Assembly (NCBI RefSeq): GCF_040436345.1
Contig: NC_133230.1
Coordinates: forward strand, 23,694,197-23,758,196
Reading direction: 5' to 3'
Length of the DNA: 64,000 bases
DNA from: Pagrus major
Taxonomy: Eukaryota > Chordata > Actinopteri > Spariformes > Sparidae
A model generated the notes under the pieces. It was not told where the DNA came from. It was given only the letters and a program-made list of their open reading frames with translations, and did not search any database. This document shows positions 1 to 14,997 of this stretch, piece by piece. How positions within the stretch are numbered: the stretch's first letter is position 1; every line of letters begins with the position of its first letter. The position numbers were made by a program, and so were the translations under genes.

Positions 1-3000
1 ATTTTGCTGCACCTAGCTCAGCAGTTACCTCTCCAGACTGAATGCACAAAGTCACGTCCCACATTGAGAGCTTTACTTTAACAGCATGAACGGGCAATTT
101 ACACTAAATTGATTCCAGTGTACAAACCTGCTAAATAAACTGTATGTCAAACCATATTTGTAACAAGTGAAGGCTGATTTGAACTCGGTTCTGAGCCCAT
201 TATCCCTAATGAAGATGAAGAGTACCAACAGAATATTATGTTATTACCTATAAGGTAAATTACCCATGCATAAAAAGTACAGAGTTTAGTATGGCTGCTC
301 ATTGTTTGATTTTGACAAACATTGACTATACTCACAGAAAATAGATTGTTTTTTTAAATGGAGTTCTTTCTGTAAGAGGACAAATACATTTGAGTTTGCA
401 TTAAAGTATATTCAATGCAAACTCCACACTTGGTACACCACTGTGATGGTTCTGCAGGTCTCTTTGTCTCTCCAAGCCTCTGCCTTCTTTTTCCTCTTTT
501 CCCTCTTTTTCTTCTCTTTTCCCTCTGCCGTTCTGTGGCAGTCTCCTCATCTTTAACCTTTTGGCCAGGTGGTAGGTCCCACCAGTCAAACCACGCCATT
601 GGTCCCTCGTGCCATTCTCAGAAACCCAACTGGTGGTTGCCAGTGCCTGTTACAAAATCAAGCAGGTCTCCAGGTGCAGGTTATCAAGCAATCTAGTGAG
701 TTAAAGGGGAGTGCAGACATCAAGCAGTGACAAATGCAGACAAACCAATTTGTAACAATAAAACCATGCAATAAAAACAAACCCGTGCAAATAAAAAACA
801 CAGCATGCAACAATATAAAATACTTCAAAACAGTCATTTCTGCCCTTTGACATTAGCATGCTGAAAAACATGCTAAACAGAGTTTTTTTGCTGGAAACAA
901 TGCTAATGAGAGCTGTGAGAGTGAACCAAATCCAAAACAATGAGCTAAAATACACTAAAATGTACTTAATTTTGCATTTTGCAATATTAAAATATTAATT
1001 ATAACGACTTTAAGAGGGAAATCTGATAAATTTTCTTTTTTCCTGGTACTGGGTTAGGGGTTACCCAACCAAATAGCGGTTTCCTATTAACAGTGTTGCA
1101 TATAAATTGATGGAGGAACATCTGTTGTTCAGTTGTCATATCTAGCATGCAAATTCAATTTTTTTTTCAAGCTTTTCATCAAACTCTTGACTGTTCATTC
1201 AACCATGCAACAATAATATTCCTGTTCTGTAGAAGAACACTCTGAACTTTTAGTGATCCCTCACGCAGTGGTTTTAGTTAAAGTTACTGGACTTGAAGAC
1301 AGGCACTTCCAGTAATCGATAAAGTAATGACAAATGGCCGGCCACACTCTTCCTTTCATCAAACATTTGCACTTCCTGCGGCAAATTCCAGCACTGTGAC
1401 TTGTCCAATAAAAAGATGGAACATGTTTTTACTGAAACATGCTGTTGTGAAACACTGCATCCTGAGCAGGAAGGTTGACTTTCCATTACTTCTCTGGAGT
1501 TTAATGTAGTTCTTATCTCATGTCCAGTCATTGTTGGACAGGCTTAAGTTTGTTCTGCGGTGGATTTTTTGTGTTGTGTCACTTACTGCCCTTTCCACTG
1601 GCGGTCTTCATAAAATAGCCTTTTCTTGTAACTTGGATGTTTAGTTTCTTTTCTGATGAACTATAAAAGCAAGATTTTGTTGGTAATCCGAGACTGTAGG
1701 CCATTGTATGAGGTTAACAAATTGAATCTGATGTGACTCTTTATTTATAAAGTGTACATAGATACCTGAATAGCTGGAAGCAGCTGCAGCATTTTCCTTA
1801 ATTGCTTAGCAACCATGTTTACTCATGCCTTTCAACACGGACTCCCAAGGCCTTTCAGCACTGTTAAAAGGCATCTGTATTACTCTATTTGGCTGTGGAT
1901 TCATACAGCTAACTAGATGCAGATGTGTGATAAGAAATGTAATTTTATAGCAACAAAATCACACATTCTTGTGTCTGGTGCTGAACAATAAAATTTACAA
2001 GAGACGAAAGTAACAGTGTCATAATCTCTCATTTTTGGAATCAACGTCAGTGTTGTTTTTACATCACTTATCATAAAATGAGGAATCGCTCTGTCATTAC
2101 GGATATGTTGTTCCGAGGAGTGCACCAATCAGGCACAAAGGATTGACGAGCACCAAATTATATATAAACATAATGAAAACCGGCCGTTTATTTTTGAAAT
2201 CCTCTGACTCATGGCGATTTCGGTAAAAGAAAATCAGATAATGAAGGCCTAAAGGGCCTCTTCAGACATTACAGGCAGAATGGAAAAGTTTGATTTGTCG
2301 TATTTTTGAGAAGTCAATCCACTGACGACTGCAGACGCCACGTCTTTACAGACTGACTATTGGTATCGTCGTCACATCTGGCATGTTCATTTTTCTGTTT
2401 GTCTTTTTGTTTGATTTGGTTACACAACCTTCATAATTCACACTGGGCAACAAAAGGAGCATTTTGTTCTTTTCTGGATTAACAAACAACAGATTGTTCT
2501 GATTTGTGTGCTGGTGGTACCACCAGTCATACCAGACATTCCAGCCACCTCCGTTGACAAATCCTGTGCAGCTCAAGGTTTTAGCCTTTAGCATACATAC
2601 TTCGTCACTGCCAAGTCTGTTATGTAATTGAAGTCTGCTGTTTCTGAGACTTCAACAGTGGCTGTCCCTCTCAGCGGGGCACAGTACGAGCGAGGACATC
2701 GGCCACCTTATAAGGGCAAGGCTACCGTGGCATCGCAGAGCTTCCCAAAATCTCCTGAAAACACACTCCCAGACAGAAATGGTATGTACTTAGAAAAAAT
2801 GACAACTCCCAATTTGCAGCTGTCTTTCATCCGCTGTGTTGTTGTTTGTCCGTTTCGCATCTAGTTTATTTAGTTTCCTGGAGGTCTTTGTCTGAGACTG
2901 TGAGACCTGCACGCTGTTTATCTTAAGAGGTTCTTTCCAGTGCAGTCACGGCTGATGTCATGAGAGTTTCCCTTCCTGAATGCACTGATTGACTGCTGCT

Positions 3001-4210
3001 CAGGTTGAGTCACAGTCGCTGTGGCAGCTGAAGACGAGCTAATGAGCCGCAGCAACATGTCATTGTATTATCTAACGATGATTAAGGCAGACATGCAGTG
3101 GGAAGAGTTTAATCAAAAACTATTTTTCACTTGGGAAATGCGTAGGGGCCATGAAGTCAGGGCCTTTATCAGTTGGAATAATCTCCAAAGACACCCACAC
3201 ACACACTCACCCACCTCCCAGACTCCCTGCGGAGAGGAGTTGCCACTTTGGAGCAGTTACATAAAACATCTGGAACAAGCAGCATTAGAATGGATTGCAC
3301 AATCGGCTATCAACGCTGTGTGATACTCCAATAATCTGAAGGTTTACAGGAGCGTTTGCTCCTTTCCCGGATTTAAAAGGGACAGAGATCTGTGTTAAAT
3401 TTGTCTGACAATGTGTGTTTGTGTGTGGGCTCTCGGGGTGTGCCAGAGTTCATGCACTAGATTGGGTTCAGCTGCTGTCAACAAAGCTGTTGTACCAGTG
3501 GATTTCATGCTAACTATCTTAACTGGAAACTTAGTTGCCTTAGAAAGCAGAGGTAAATCTGGGATGGCATGCCTACAATGCCAGTTAATTAAAATTGTGT
3601 TTGTTGCTGTTGCATTGTGTAACTTTTCCAGGGTACTCGTTGGTTTAATTAAGAACGTCGGTGATGGCTGCATTCCATTTAAGTGAGCCAGCAGGTTCCT
3701 GGTATTGTTTGTGCTCGTCCAATGGAATGACTTAGTAGGAAACTTTTGGAAAAAAAAAAAATCATTATTGTTTGTAGTAACACCTGCACTTTCTGGCTAC
3801 AAGAAGTCAAATTTAGCTATCTGTTCTCTTTGAACTTTGCTTTAAACTGTCGAGTGATTCTAGTAGAAAACTTTCTTACACAGCAGAGTTAACATTTGAA
3901 AGCATCAAAATGTATAGAGACCTGTTGGTACAGTGTTCTGATCTGTGACTTTTCTGGAACTGAGAAACAGTCTTATTAAATCTGCAATAATTAATGTTTG
4001 GCCACTTGAGGGCCGCACAATAAGATGCAACTATAATTTTTAGTATCAGCCCATATGTAGCTAACAACATTAACATTCATCCTAAGTCTTGTTTGTGTCC
4101 ACTTGGCGTCTGTAAGTCCAATTTTTCACTCTCTTTTAGCTTTGTTTTTGGTCTTTACCAACTCCTGAGGGAAATATTTAACTATTTAGCTGATAAATGC
4201 TCCATCGCTG

Positions 4211-4404
4211 GTGCCCCCTTGTTAAAAAAGACGCAGCAAAGTGCCCACTTGGATGCCGCTATGGTAGATAAAACATGATAAAGTGCCCTCTAGGTTGCCC
4301 TTCCAGTGGACAAAGCATGATGAAGTGCCCTCTCTTCACTACATATAGTATATAACAACTTTCTGCGCCCTGGTGCCCACCACACATACATGTGGTGCCC
4401 TTTT
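4211..4404. repeat. Degenerate minisatellite, about 42-43 bp unit
   Basis: The motif AAAGTGCCC recurs with a spacing of about 42-43 bp (at about 4238, 4280 and 4323), each time followed by a TTGCC- or ATGCC-like block and then AAACATGAT or AAGCATGAT. More degenerate GTGCCC blocks lie on both sides. This is a short, decayed tandem repeat with no coding content. Confidence 0.6.
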
Positions 4405-7400
4405 TATTTTCTTCCCCCTTGCCCCTCAAACATCCTGAGTCCTCCACTGTGCTCCACTGTGTTCACCAGCTAGTTACTAACTGGTTTGTCAGGGGGTTTT
4501 TTTTCTGCTAAAACAGCTGATTGTTGCATCTGGAGACTGGAAACCTAATCAGAATGGTGATATTAAATCAAAGCTGCAGGGCGTAAAAACCAAAACAATG
4601 AGCTGAAAGATGCTACAAAGTTCCATATAGCTAGGACTGCATCAGTGGATATGATCCATTATATACAAATATTGGTTTGTGCAGCTTTAGGGCAATGTAA
4701 TGTTAGTCACAAGCAAGCTTTCAAACATGCAGGACTGTTCAAAATCAGTTAAAAAGCATGCAAAATAACCTGGCAGCTACAATATTCCTCACTATTATTA
4801 AAGGGGCTCTGTGGAAATTCTGTGTTGTGCTGGAAGCCCTTAGTTTAGTAACATTAGCTACTATGGTGGATAAAAAAAGCGATTAATACATGTACATTTC
4901 TACACATTTTTACATAAAGCCCCTTGAAAGGATTTATTTCACAGCTAACTGCAAAAGAGCTGCAACAAACTTTGTTTCAACAATATTCCAATAAATGTAA
5001 GTTAATCTTTTCTCTACTTAAAGTAATTAACATTCACTGGAATAGTCTTTCCACCCCTGAATCTAAAGCCTGACTGCCAGGAGTGAGAACCACTGATCCA
5101 TTTTCATCTGTCAGAGCCTAAAATTATTGCTAATGCCAATATTCAGACACAACGCAGGCTACCACACATCATTTGTGGAGTGAAACAAGGACAGCGAGAG
5201 GGAAGAAAGAGAAACATTATATATTTGGGTCACTGTCATTTAGTGACAAAAATAACGAAGCTTCTCGCAACTTTCTGCTTCCATTCTCCCTCTAATTACT
5301 GCGATGACCAAAAGATGAATATTTGTACCGTGACCTTTTCCATCATATCTTGTTTATAAACCAAGTGAATGCATTGCAACATGATCCGAGTGCGGTGCCA
5401 AAGGAAAAGGAAGGTACAAACCGATATAGCAGGTCTAATAACTGTTTGGTTGGCTGTATCTGTTCTTTGTCCAGGCGAGAGCTGCTGCTCTCCCATTTCC
5501 TTCTCTCCTACCCTCCTTCTCCCTGCTGAGGTAAAAATGAGTCACTGAGTCAGCAGCTGGTCTCCGTCATCCCCAGTATCGCCCAGGATTCCACAGGAGA
5601 CCAGCTGCCGGATCGCTGCTCTCTGACGACATCACTTCCCCTTTACCCTTTTATAGACATGTTCACTGCCGGCAAAAAGGCCTGTAATGATAAAAATCGA
5701 CGATTATTAGATTTCTGTTCATGTAAATCAATCTTTGATTTACATATTTTATTTAATGTGTTTTTGTTTAAACAAACCCTGTGTTCGACCTTGGGGAGCA
5801 CGATACTACAAATTCATTTTACGGCCTCCTTTCAGGAGTCTGTTTTCCCTGTCGAAGCACTTGAAGGTGTACTGTACATAATATACTGTAGATCGGTGCA
5901 ATTCTTCTCTCAGAGGCCACCTCTGTACATCAGCAGGAAACAGGCCCCGACAGCAGGGCAGGGGTTTAAAATAACACGCTCTGTTGGGATCCCCATTCAT
6001 TACGCCATCTCTTGTGACTTTGCTTCTAATTAGCTGTGACGTGTCAGCATCACACTCCAATATCATGAAACACAAAGGCAAGCATTACTTTCATCTGAGA
6101 TCGTGGGTGTTCTTAATCATATAAAGAGGAAGAATTGCAGAATTAAACAAGACTGAGAGTCTCCAGTTATCCCAGCCCATGCCCTGTGAGGCTGCACTTA
6201 GGCCCAGGGGAGCTTGGAGCTAAATGCTAATGCTAGCGTGGAAATGCGGCCACGGCGACAGAACATGTTACTGTTTAGCTGGCACATGTACCACGTTCAG
6301 CGACTTACAGTGTGCATGTTAGCACGTTAACATTCTCAAATTAGCATAAAACAGAGAGTATAGATGTGGCTCATTACTTTTGAAGGTATTTCATCGTAAA
6401 CTAAATTAATGGATAGATCAAAATGTTGGCCTGATGATAGGAAACATTTGAATTTGAAGTTTCTTTGCTATTCCTTCAATGATATATACTCTCCAATTCT
6501 GATATAACTGATGCTAAAGCAGCAGCTATGCTAACGTCATGGCCGCCATTGTTGTTTTCAAACGAACAGTCACTTCTTTCGCTGGCCGTCACACCCGAAC
6601 CACGCCTGTAGCTGCCAGTAATTCTTCGCAAAGTAATCCTGGAACAGAGGATGTGGACGACCAGTGACTGGTCAGGTTTATTTTGCCGCTTCATCCTAAG
6701 AGTTGGAACACAGAGTGAATACTTTTTATTATGTTACCGCACAGAACAAAAATGAATCATAAAAACAAAAGGGAGGTCTCCGTTTTTGTAAAGGCTGTTG
6801 ATTACGCTTGAGTGGAATCCATCACTGAATGTTTGGGCCGAGGTGTTTAGCTTTCCCATTCCGCTGGCTGAAAGGACAGGCAGGTCTCTGTCTCGCTCCA
6901 TCTCATCTTCCTTCCCGTTTTTCCTGTGAAGGGAGGTGTCGTGCCGCGTGCTGCTTATTTGAGGAGGCACTGTGGAATCTCCTGTCCCTCCTTTTTTGAC
7001 CGTGCAGACGGTGGAGATGAGAGCTGGATCTGTCACTGCCCACTGACAGCTCACTCTCAGACACCCTGTGTCTTGCCTGATGTTTATCCACGCTGGACTT
7101 AGTGGAAAATACAGCCTGAATTTCTTGGAGACAGGCGAATCTCTCGCCATCCTTTCACCTGTTTTGTTTTCCAGGTGGAGTAGTGTTGGGCTTACCTGAT
7201 GCCCTTTCCTCACTTCTTCTTGGGTAGTTTATCACTCCTCCGCATCTGTCCTCAGTTTTCAAAGAGAAAAGCAAAACCCAGTGGTTTAAACCAAATGTGT
7301 TTCTTCTTCAGGACAGAGGGAGATAAAATCTTTAGATTGCATTTTAATTGTGGCCTGGAACAGATCGACTAGCTTTTAAAAAATCCAGCTTTATTGACTT

Positions 7401-10140
7401 TGGCAGGCTGAAGATGTTTAAGCATCAGAGCACAGTGCACCATTGTTTTCCAGCTCAATTGTGGGCGATGTTGCTTGAAGCAAAGAAGCTCACTGATCCA
7501 AATGATTAACTCTGGATGACTGGGCACAGTTTTCTTCCCAAGATCATTCCTTTCTCATTGGAAGTAGTCTGTAATGACCAAAAGAAAACACAAGTAAATA
7601 CAGCAATTAGTTATAGTCCCTTCCAAAGAGGCTACATTGTTCTTTATAATGCAAATGTGAATATTTACACTAGTGACCGTAATTAAAGTCATAATCGTTC
7701 AGACAACAGTTGTTTCGGCTGGCACTGCAGCCAAATGAGCAGGCAAATAGGTACTGGCACCATGCGATTTTTGTTGCCCCTTAACAGATTCAAAATAATA
7801 AAAATAAATTAAATAACAAAAGATTAATATGTAGCCTGTAAAAGCTCAGATATCAGAATAAGCTTTACAGTACATTGATGTGACAACAACAGGCACGTGA
7901 TGCATGTAGGTCTTAATGATAGCTCGGCCAATTTATGGATAAATAAATGAGTAAAATGAATGCTCTGATATAGAGACAGCATTGAGCAGTTGAGCTAAAA
8001 AGAGTGTTAACGTCACCTGACTTTCCATCGGCACGGGCGTGAGTAGATACTGACTGAATTTTCATATTTGGATGAACACATCCTTTCACGCTACGCCAGA
8101 GAGCAAATCATCATTTTTTCCCCATAATGTCAAACTATTCCTTTAATCCAATGCAACATTGATACTGAATTGTTTCCAGAGAAGAATATTCAGGCATCTC
8201 CCACATTAAAACGCATCATTCCTTGATTGTTAATTGATTATTTATATCCTCTTGCCAGAAACTCTGTCACTCCTATCAGTGGCTCTTTGGGTTTCAGCGA
8301 GCCGAGCCCAGAAGAATCTGTGCCGACAGTTACTTAATAGTAGCAGTTTGACCTCAGCATGTATTTAATGATGTCTGGCTCTTACTGAATGCAGATTGCT
8401 CTCAAATGTAATTGCTGATCCATTAACACAAATGTTCACTCGTGTAATTCTTGACTCTGGATGGTTGGGTGTGTTGAGCCTTTCATTAACAACAGTAAGT
8501 GAAAATCAAGATATTATTGTTGGGTGTTTACTGGTATTACACTGTATATATACAGTATGAAGTGGGCTATTACAAATGTTCAAGGGGACTTTTCTGGTTC
8601 TTGTGGGACATACAGAGACTGGACGCCCCTCCCTGTGTGCGAACAGCACTGTGGTGTTTGGCTCCCAGGCCAACATGACACCATGCCTCTGCAAACTGGC
8701 CAGACTGACTTTCCCTCTCATTTGACTTCAGTGACTGCTTTTATTATAGTCTTACATTCAATTTTCTACAGCTCTGGTGAGAAAGTGGAGAAAAATAAGT
8801 TCAAAGCTCACGAGGAGAGAAACAGGAAAGCTTTTTACAGCGTCCTCAAGAGAGAAAGTTTTTCATTGGAAACTAGCCGATTAAACTCTCGGTCTCTGGA
8901 TTCTGAGGTCATTTGGTTTCAACCTCATCTCACCCTGGGTCCGCTCCGTCCAAGGGATCACTTCACACCCCATTTCAAATCTGCCGCAGTGGCAAGTCCC
9001 CTGAGATCAGTAAATAAAGGGAACCGACAAAGCTCCGAGCCGTGGAGTCAATCTTTCGTAATCACCTTCAGTTAGTCGTCAATCCAGATTGAGAGCAACG
9101 CAAATTAGCCCTCAGGGTAGCAGAACAAGACTAAACATCTGCAGCTCTGCTCCTCTCTTCCCATCCTCTCAGAAAATATCGGAAACCCCACGGCTGAAAA
9201 CACCTTCGGCCCCATCATCTGGTCCTCTTTAACACCCGGCAGTAGATCCGCCCGCTTGGGCTCAGTCGTCGTGTGATACTTCAGCTGGACCAGGCAACTT
9301 GTGGGTTTTATTCATTGTTGGACCAATTTGAAGGAATTTTTTTTTTTCATTCAACTGCCACCTCATGAAAGAGTCAGTTCTTCACTTTCCAAAGGCAACA
9401 ATCTGCACGTGTTGATTCTGACCAGAGCTGACAGCACTGAGCCTGTATCAGATTGATTTAGAGCCTCTCTTGGTTCAATATTGATTGAGAGTATATGGAG
9501 TCAGTATGTAGAAAAGGGGGACCAATCCTTTTATTTGGAAAAATGCAAATCACTCCACTTCCACAGCCATCTGTTTGTCATTTTTGCATGTGTACGCCTC
9601 AGAGTGGATGTCCACAAACTGTTGCTATGCAGAAATGTCGTATACGAGCCTGCAGCTGACCATTTAGGGGAGCATGTCCAAGTTGGAGGAGGGTCAAATG
9701 GCAAGCCTAAGTCCAGGGAGGACAGTGGGAGTGAGAGGAGGACATGAGGAGGCAGGGAAGAGGGCTTTGAGTCACGCAGCACAAAGGAGTGAATCACGCA
9801 GGGTGACTGACTGACTGGTGTTTGGATCGGTCACAGCCGTGGAAATGGCTGGAATCTAAGCCACGGCTGGAAAGGCGCTCCACATGTGTATGCTTGACAG
9901 GAGTGTGTGCTGATGAGCCCACACACTCGTTAAGTCAAAAGTCGCACATGTGCTTACACACAAATATGGAGACACAAGCACATCATAAAAGGTCATGATA
10001 ATCTTTTTGAAATGTAAAAAATTGTGCAAGAGCATCGTGCAAATAAAATCTTTTGTATCTGGAAATGTTTATTCACACTCAATACTTGGAGATGAACATT
10101 TGCAGCTCTGCTTATGAGCTATTTGTAAATAACTGTTTAT

Positions 10141-10337
10141 TTAAAGGGGCACTATGTAGTTTTGGAGAAGAAATTCAAACTCAGAAATACATATACAAAT
10201 ACATTTTCCTTCCCTGGATAAACAAGCTGTTCTCAGAGGAAAATAAGGTCCCCAGAACACTGTTTGAAGCTAGAAAGGTGGCAGGGTCCGCCACATATAA
10301 ACAAAGTAAAACAGTATAAAATTGTGTTGTCCTTTAA
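10141..10337. mobile_element. MITE-like element ending TTAAAGG...CCTTTAA
   Basis: The segment of about 197 bp begins TTAAAGGGGCACTATGTAG and ends with GTTGTCCTTTAA, so its ends are short inverted repeats. The 'actatgtagtttt' start is familiar from abundant non-autonomous fish elements. There is no coding capacity, and the superfamily is not resolved. Confidence 0.6.
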
Positions 10338-11609
10338 AGTCAGTTGGTTTATTCAGTTCATTCAGTCATGAAAACTGAAAAATGAGAGTTTGTTTATTTA
10401 GTTTGTTTAGTTCAGTCAAGATCTTTCTCTTCGGATTAAAATTTGGCAAAAAACTGTCTCAGTCAGTGATAGTTTACATACCACAGAGGAGACAAATTAT
10501 GTGGACGCACAGAGAAAAGACAGGAAGTACTAAACCAAACACAAGAGGAACATCTCACCTTCATGTTAAACCGTAGTTGACCCCATGCCCGTGCTTCAGG
10601 TTGGGACAGACGAAGCTAAAGTTAGAAACTGAGGGGATATGAGAGAACTGTGTGAGATGAGCTGCTGACACTGTTTATTTCTCCCATCACTTCCTGTAGC
10701 CTGGGAAAAGTAAGCTCTTTCAGATACATATTGTGTGTTTCACTTTAGCTGCGTAATGCTGTCTGACGCAGTTGCTTTCTGCGAACTGCTCCTCGTCATG
10801 CCTGATCCATCATGAGCATCTCACATGATATACCGTACCCCTGTTGTTTAAAGGCAGCTGAAGATTCCACCTGTGTCTTCCTTCACAATAACCAGATGCC
10901 CAGAAGTGAAGACAGACATCATATTATTAAACTTCTCATAAGAAGACATTTTTTGCCGAAGCGGGGGTCATGCTGGAGCAGACTGCTGAGTCTGGGAGAA
11001 ATGCTCATTGACCTTTGGGATAAAGCGAAACAGATTTCCACAAGCATAGAGAAAGAGTTTCATCACAATAACCCCTGTGACTTTCTTTTGAAGGGGATCG
11101 CACAAACCACAGCAGAAGGACAGCCAGCGCCTCTCTCCAAAAGTATTTAATCTTGTTCTCTTATAGGCTGGAATGTGGAGGATAGCCATGATTATCCAGA
11201 CTCGGATGTCTTAAATCACCAACAGAAGCTTGCTTCTTTTCTGCAGACTCACTTTATCTCCCCTCTCTCCCATTTGTTTTAGCTCTTTCTCCCACCATGC
11301 CTTGGCCCTATATTGCACTGTTATGCAAAAAGCAGCCATGTGGATGCATTAGATTATACATATGTAAAAGCAGGGGCGTAAATACAGACAGTGCAATTAC
11401 ACTGTGGGCCTAAGAGAGAGCGAGCCCACCAACAATGTACTGGGCAGAGAACAGGGCCTGCGAGTGATTCAAATATACCGTAGAAATACCTACCTGTGTT
11501 CATGGTTCACAAAAATGCTAAATTAGCTATACATACCCCCGAAAAGGCAAACATTTTTTGTCATGGATTTCTTTTTTTTCTTTTTTTTTTAAATGGTCAG
11601 TAGTAATCT

Positions 11610-11700
11610 TACAGGTGCAATATGTAAGATTTGGCCACCTGTTGAATCCATAACTCCAAATCAATAGGGGGAAGCATATCACCAGAGTAACTTGTGAGCC
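11610..11700 (+). repeat. Fragment of interspersed repeat (AGGTGCAATATGTAAGA end)
   Basis: The segment starts with the terminal motif AGGTGCAATATGTAAGA. The same motif forms an inverted end of the MITE inside a katnbl1 intron (37793-37964). Only one end is clear here, and the repeat runs into a TG microsatellite. Confidence 0.5.
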
Positions 11701-11706
11701 TAAAAG

Positions 11707-11760
11707 TGTGTTTATGTGTGTGTGTGTGTGTGTGTGTGTGTTTATGTGCATGTGTGTGCA
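11707..11760. repeat. (TG)n microsatellite
   Basis: A run of TG dinucleotides interrupted by TTTATG and CATG variants. Confidence 0.9.
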
Positions 11761-14700
11761 CTCAATAACTAGCTACTAGCATGCCCGTAGTAACTTCCCT
11801 ACACTGTGTTAAAGTTGTTGCTCTCAGTGATGAACCCCCAGAGGATTATCATCCAACTCTGTGGCGCCTTTCAGCTCATTGTTTTGGTTTTATGTTTTGG
11901 TTCAGTCTAACCGCTGCCATCGGGAGACAGCAGTTTATGGTACAAATGCTCTGGTAACCCAATGAATGCCACCTGCCCGACACCAAACAGCAGACAAACA
12001 AAGTTAGTGACTCACTAGTGAACATGTTTTTAACATTAAGCATTGTAGTAGAGACATAAACAAAGCTAAGGAAAGTAAATACTGGACTTTTGGACTTAGC
12101 CACATCTTCCAGTGAGTACTAATGGTTCTCTGTATCTGCTGGATGTGTAAATAGGCAACTGTAGCCAACTGAAAAGGTGAACATTTGTCAATGTTTTGTT
12201 TTCATAGGCATCGTGTTTAAGTTTTCTTTATCATGAGTTTCATGATGTTGCCACAAAGCAGTCATTCATCTATCAGTGAGGTCTACTGTATGTGGCAGAT
12301 TACATTTAAACCGACTAGAGAGAAGAAAATATCTTCAATCATGAAAGTACTTTGTTTCATAATATACTGTGACCCTGTCTACAGAGTACAAAATACAGAT
12401 GATGAGGATCTTCAGAGCTTTTGGTATCTGGATCCTCTTCTTTGCTTTGGCATGGTCCAAGTTAGGGGGATCAAAACGTAGCAGCAGCCCAAGTCTCTAT
12501 CAGATAAAAAGGCCTAAAGGCCTGAGGACATTTCATGCACATGTGGTCTCTGCAGTGCTAAACCCTGGGGAATGGCGTGGTTGAAGATAAGAATAACTCA
12601 GTGGATCATGGGTGAAGAACAGTGTATGAGATTCTGATTTGAAGATATTTAAAGATATTTTGTGGGATATCATGAAGTGAAAATATCAATTTGATTGCAA
12701 CAGTGTCATCTTTGTATTTCACAAAATGGACAGCTCTTTCAGTTCTTGAGATTACTTGAACAAAATGTCCAGGAGTTGCTTCTTTGTAACTGCACCGTCT
12801 CTCCTGCTACTGTTTTCTCTACATATGCACATCCACTGCTGGTCAGCACGTGTGAAGCACGTGTAAATACCTCATGGGTTTCTGGGAATCAATCAAATCA
12901 GCAGACTTTATTCCAAAATATGTGCCACTATATTTAGGATGCAATCCAAACTCACCACTACCTTTGAAAAACACAAACCTACTTTTAAGTCTGAGCTGTT
13001 CTCCGTCCACATGGTGAGCTTTAATTGAGATGACATTGGGGCAAATGGCAGAACACATCTGAGGTGGCAGGAAAAACACAGCAGGCTGCCATGGGACTGT
13101 ATATCCTATATTCTGTTGGTTTAGGTTTGGTGGGAGAACAAATATTGAAGTCAGATTTAAAAATGAATCCTGTGCACCTCTTTTCTCTGGAGCTTACTTA
13201 AAGAGACGGTGACCACAACATCCCTCCCTTTCACTCTGCAGCTGTTAGACTCTCTCCCTTTCAGCCAAAGCGCTCCAGCCTCACTAGACATCTCGAATGA
13301 CTGCTGTCAGCATGGTCATTAAGTCTTTCAGTCTGGGTATGTTTAAACAAGCTCCTCTGGTGGCCAGTGGCCGCACAAAACCAATTCCCAGCCACGGGAT
13401 GATTTGCTTCTCCCTGCCCAAATTCATGCCTCGGTCCACTGAATGGCTGGTCAAACATACTTATTGTAAGGTTAGAACAAACACTCCAAGTCATGGTTTC
13501 GTTAGCTTCCTTGGTTGCTTGCGATGAAAGGGTACTTTAACTGCAACCACCTGTTTCTGTTATCACCTATGCACAATGCAATACTGTCAGTGTGTGGCTT
13601 ACATGTCTTTCATGGATTCAAAGAGAAATTCAAATCCTTATATCATTTCTAATTTAACAAGTCTTCGAGTTTGAAGCTATGCTAGGCACAGTAATGATTT
13701 GAGCTCACTGCTAATGTGCTTACAATCCCAACAGGTAGCAGGTATAGGCTAATGTTTGCCAAGTTAACCATTTCAGTTTAACTAGATAGCATGCTTATTA
13801 GCACAAAAACCAAAATACAGCTGAGGGAACATCATTTTGCAGGTATTACAGTATGGTCATGAACTAAGTTGGACAAATAATATTTTTTCACTTGGTGGTG
13901 GCCCTACAGGAAAGGTCAGGAAATCACCAAAGTCAGTAGTGGTCATCGCCTGATGGCCATGCACGTCTGTCCAAAAGTTCATGGCAATACATCCAACATT
14001 TGTCGAGATATTTTAATCTATAAATGGACCAATGCTGCTAGCATCACTAAAAACATTGGCAAACAAATTGCCTGTGCATTTCCAAACTGAACACTGAAAT
14101 GGAGCAGGCTATTTTTGAACTAGTAAACTTGTTCTTTGGCTATTTTATATCTCATCCATGGCAAGTGTCACCAAGTTTCATCTGCTGCACGCCTCTGCTG
14201 TCCCTGCCTGCCGTTTCCTATCATCCATGAAGTCAAAGTCTTGGTCTGATCTGCTGTAAATCACCTCTGTACCTTATCTCCTGTTGTCAAAAATCCAGTT
14301 GAGCTGAGCACCGTCACCCATCAACTCTAGGGCCACTGCCTTCACGGCTAAATGAGCCATGAGCTAATTAGCGAATAGTAGCTAGCTACAGTCAAGGATA
14401 GTGAGCAAAGAGAAACAGTTGTCGGTGATGTGTATTTGGAGCTACCTTTGAATTCTGGCCATATTCAGATTCATGTGGATGATATAGGTAACAAAGTGTA
14501 AGATATCTTCCCAGGTCTAGACAAGGTACATACCTGTCTGTCTGAGTCCAGCGGTCATCAGGCCAAGGACATGAATGTCCTCTAATGACAAAACCGCCTG
14601 CTATATATCTGGACAGATGCTCTGAATACTTTCTACTCTGTGATCTGAGACATCTGTATTTTTGTAGTGAGCCAGTCACTCAGTTCCTAACCAACAGGCT

Positions 14701-14974
14701 GGTGAGGAGAGGAGGGTTTTTTTCAGGGTACATTGGAGATCTACATTGCCCATTCATTTGGATTGCTCCATAAACATTGAAAACCGCTTCACCGTCAATA
14801 AGACAGTCTAGTATGATCGCACTCTTTCAAAAACAACACTGGATAAAATCTCCCTGGGATGATTACCTTTACAGCCCGAACTGTGGCTTTTAGGACAGAG
14901 ACAGCTTTCAGTGCTGCCCGTAAACTTTGCCTTTTTGATCCCTTGCTCAGTTACAAGCAACAATCCTCCCAATG

Positions 14975-14997
14975 CACACACACACACGCACACACAC
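14975..14997. repeat. (CA)n microsatellite
   Basis: A short CA dinucleotide run with one CG interruption. Confidence 0.85.

Noticed and set aside
354..599. Lys/Arg-rich frame with a CxxCGVC motif, considered as a piggyBac-type C-terminus
   Set aside because: The basic run comes from a purine-rich stretch, and the cysteine spacing does not match the domain; no other transposase parts lie nearby.
6734..7213. 159-codon open frame on the minus strand
   Set aside because: No recognisable motif, signal peptide or neighbouring exon; treated as chance.
8524..9075. 183-codon open frame on the plus strand
   Set aside because: No family motif, no ATG at the start of the frame, no domain-like composition and no splice partners.
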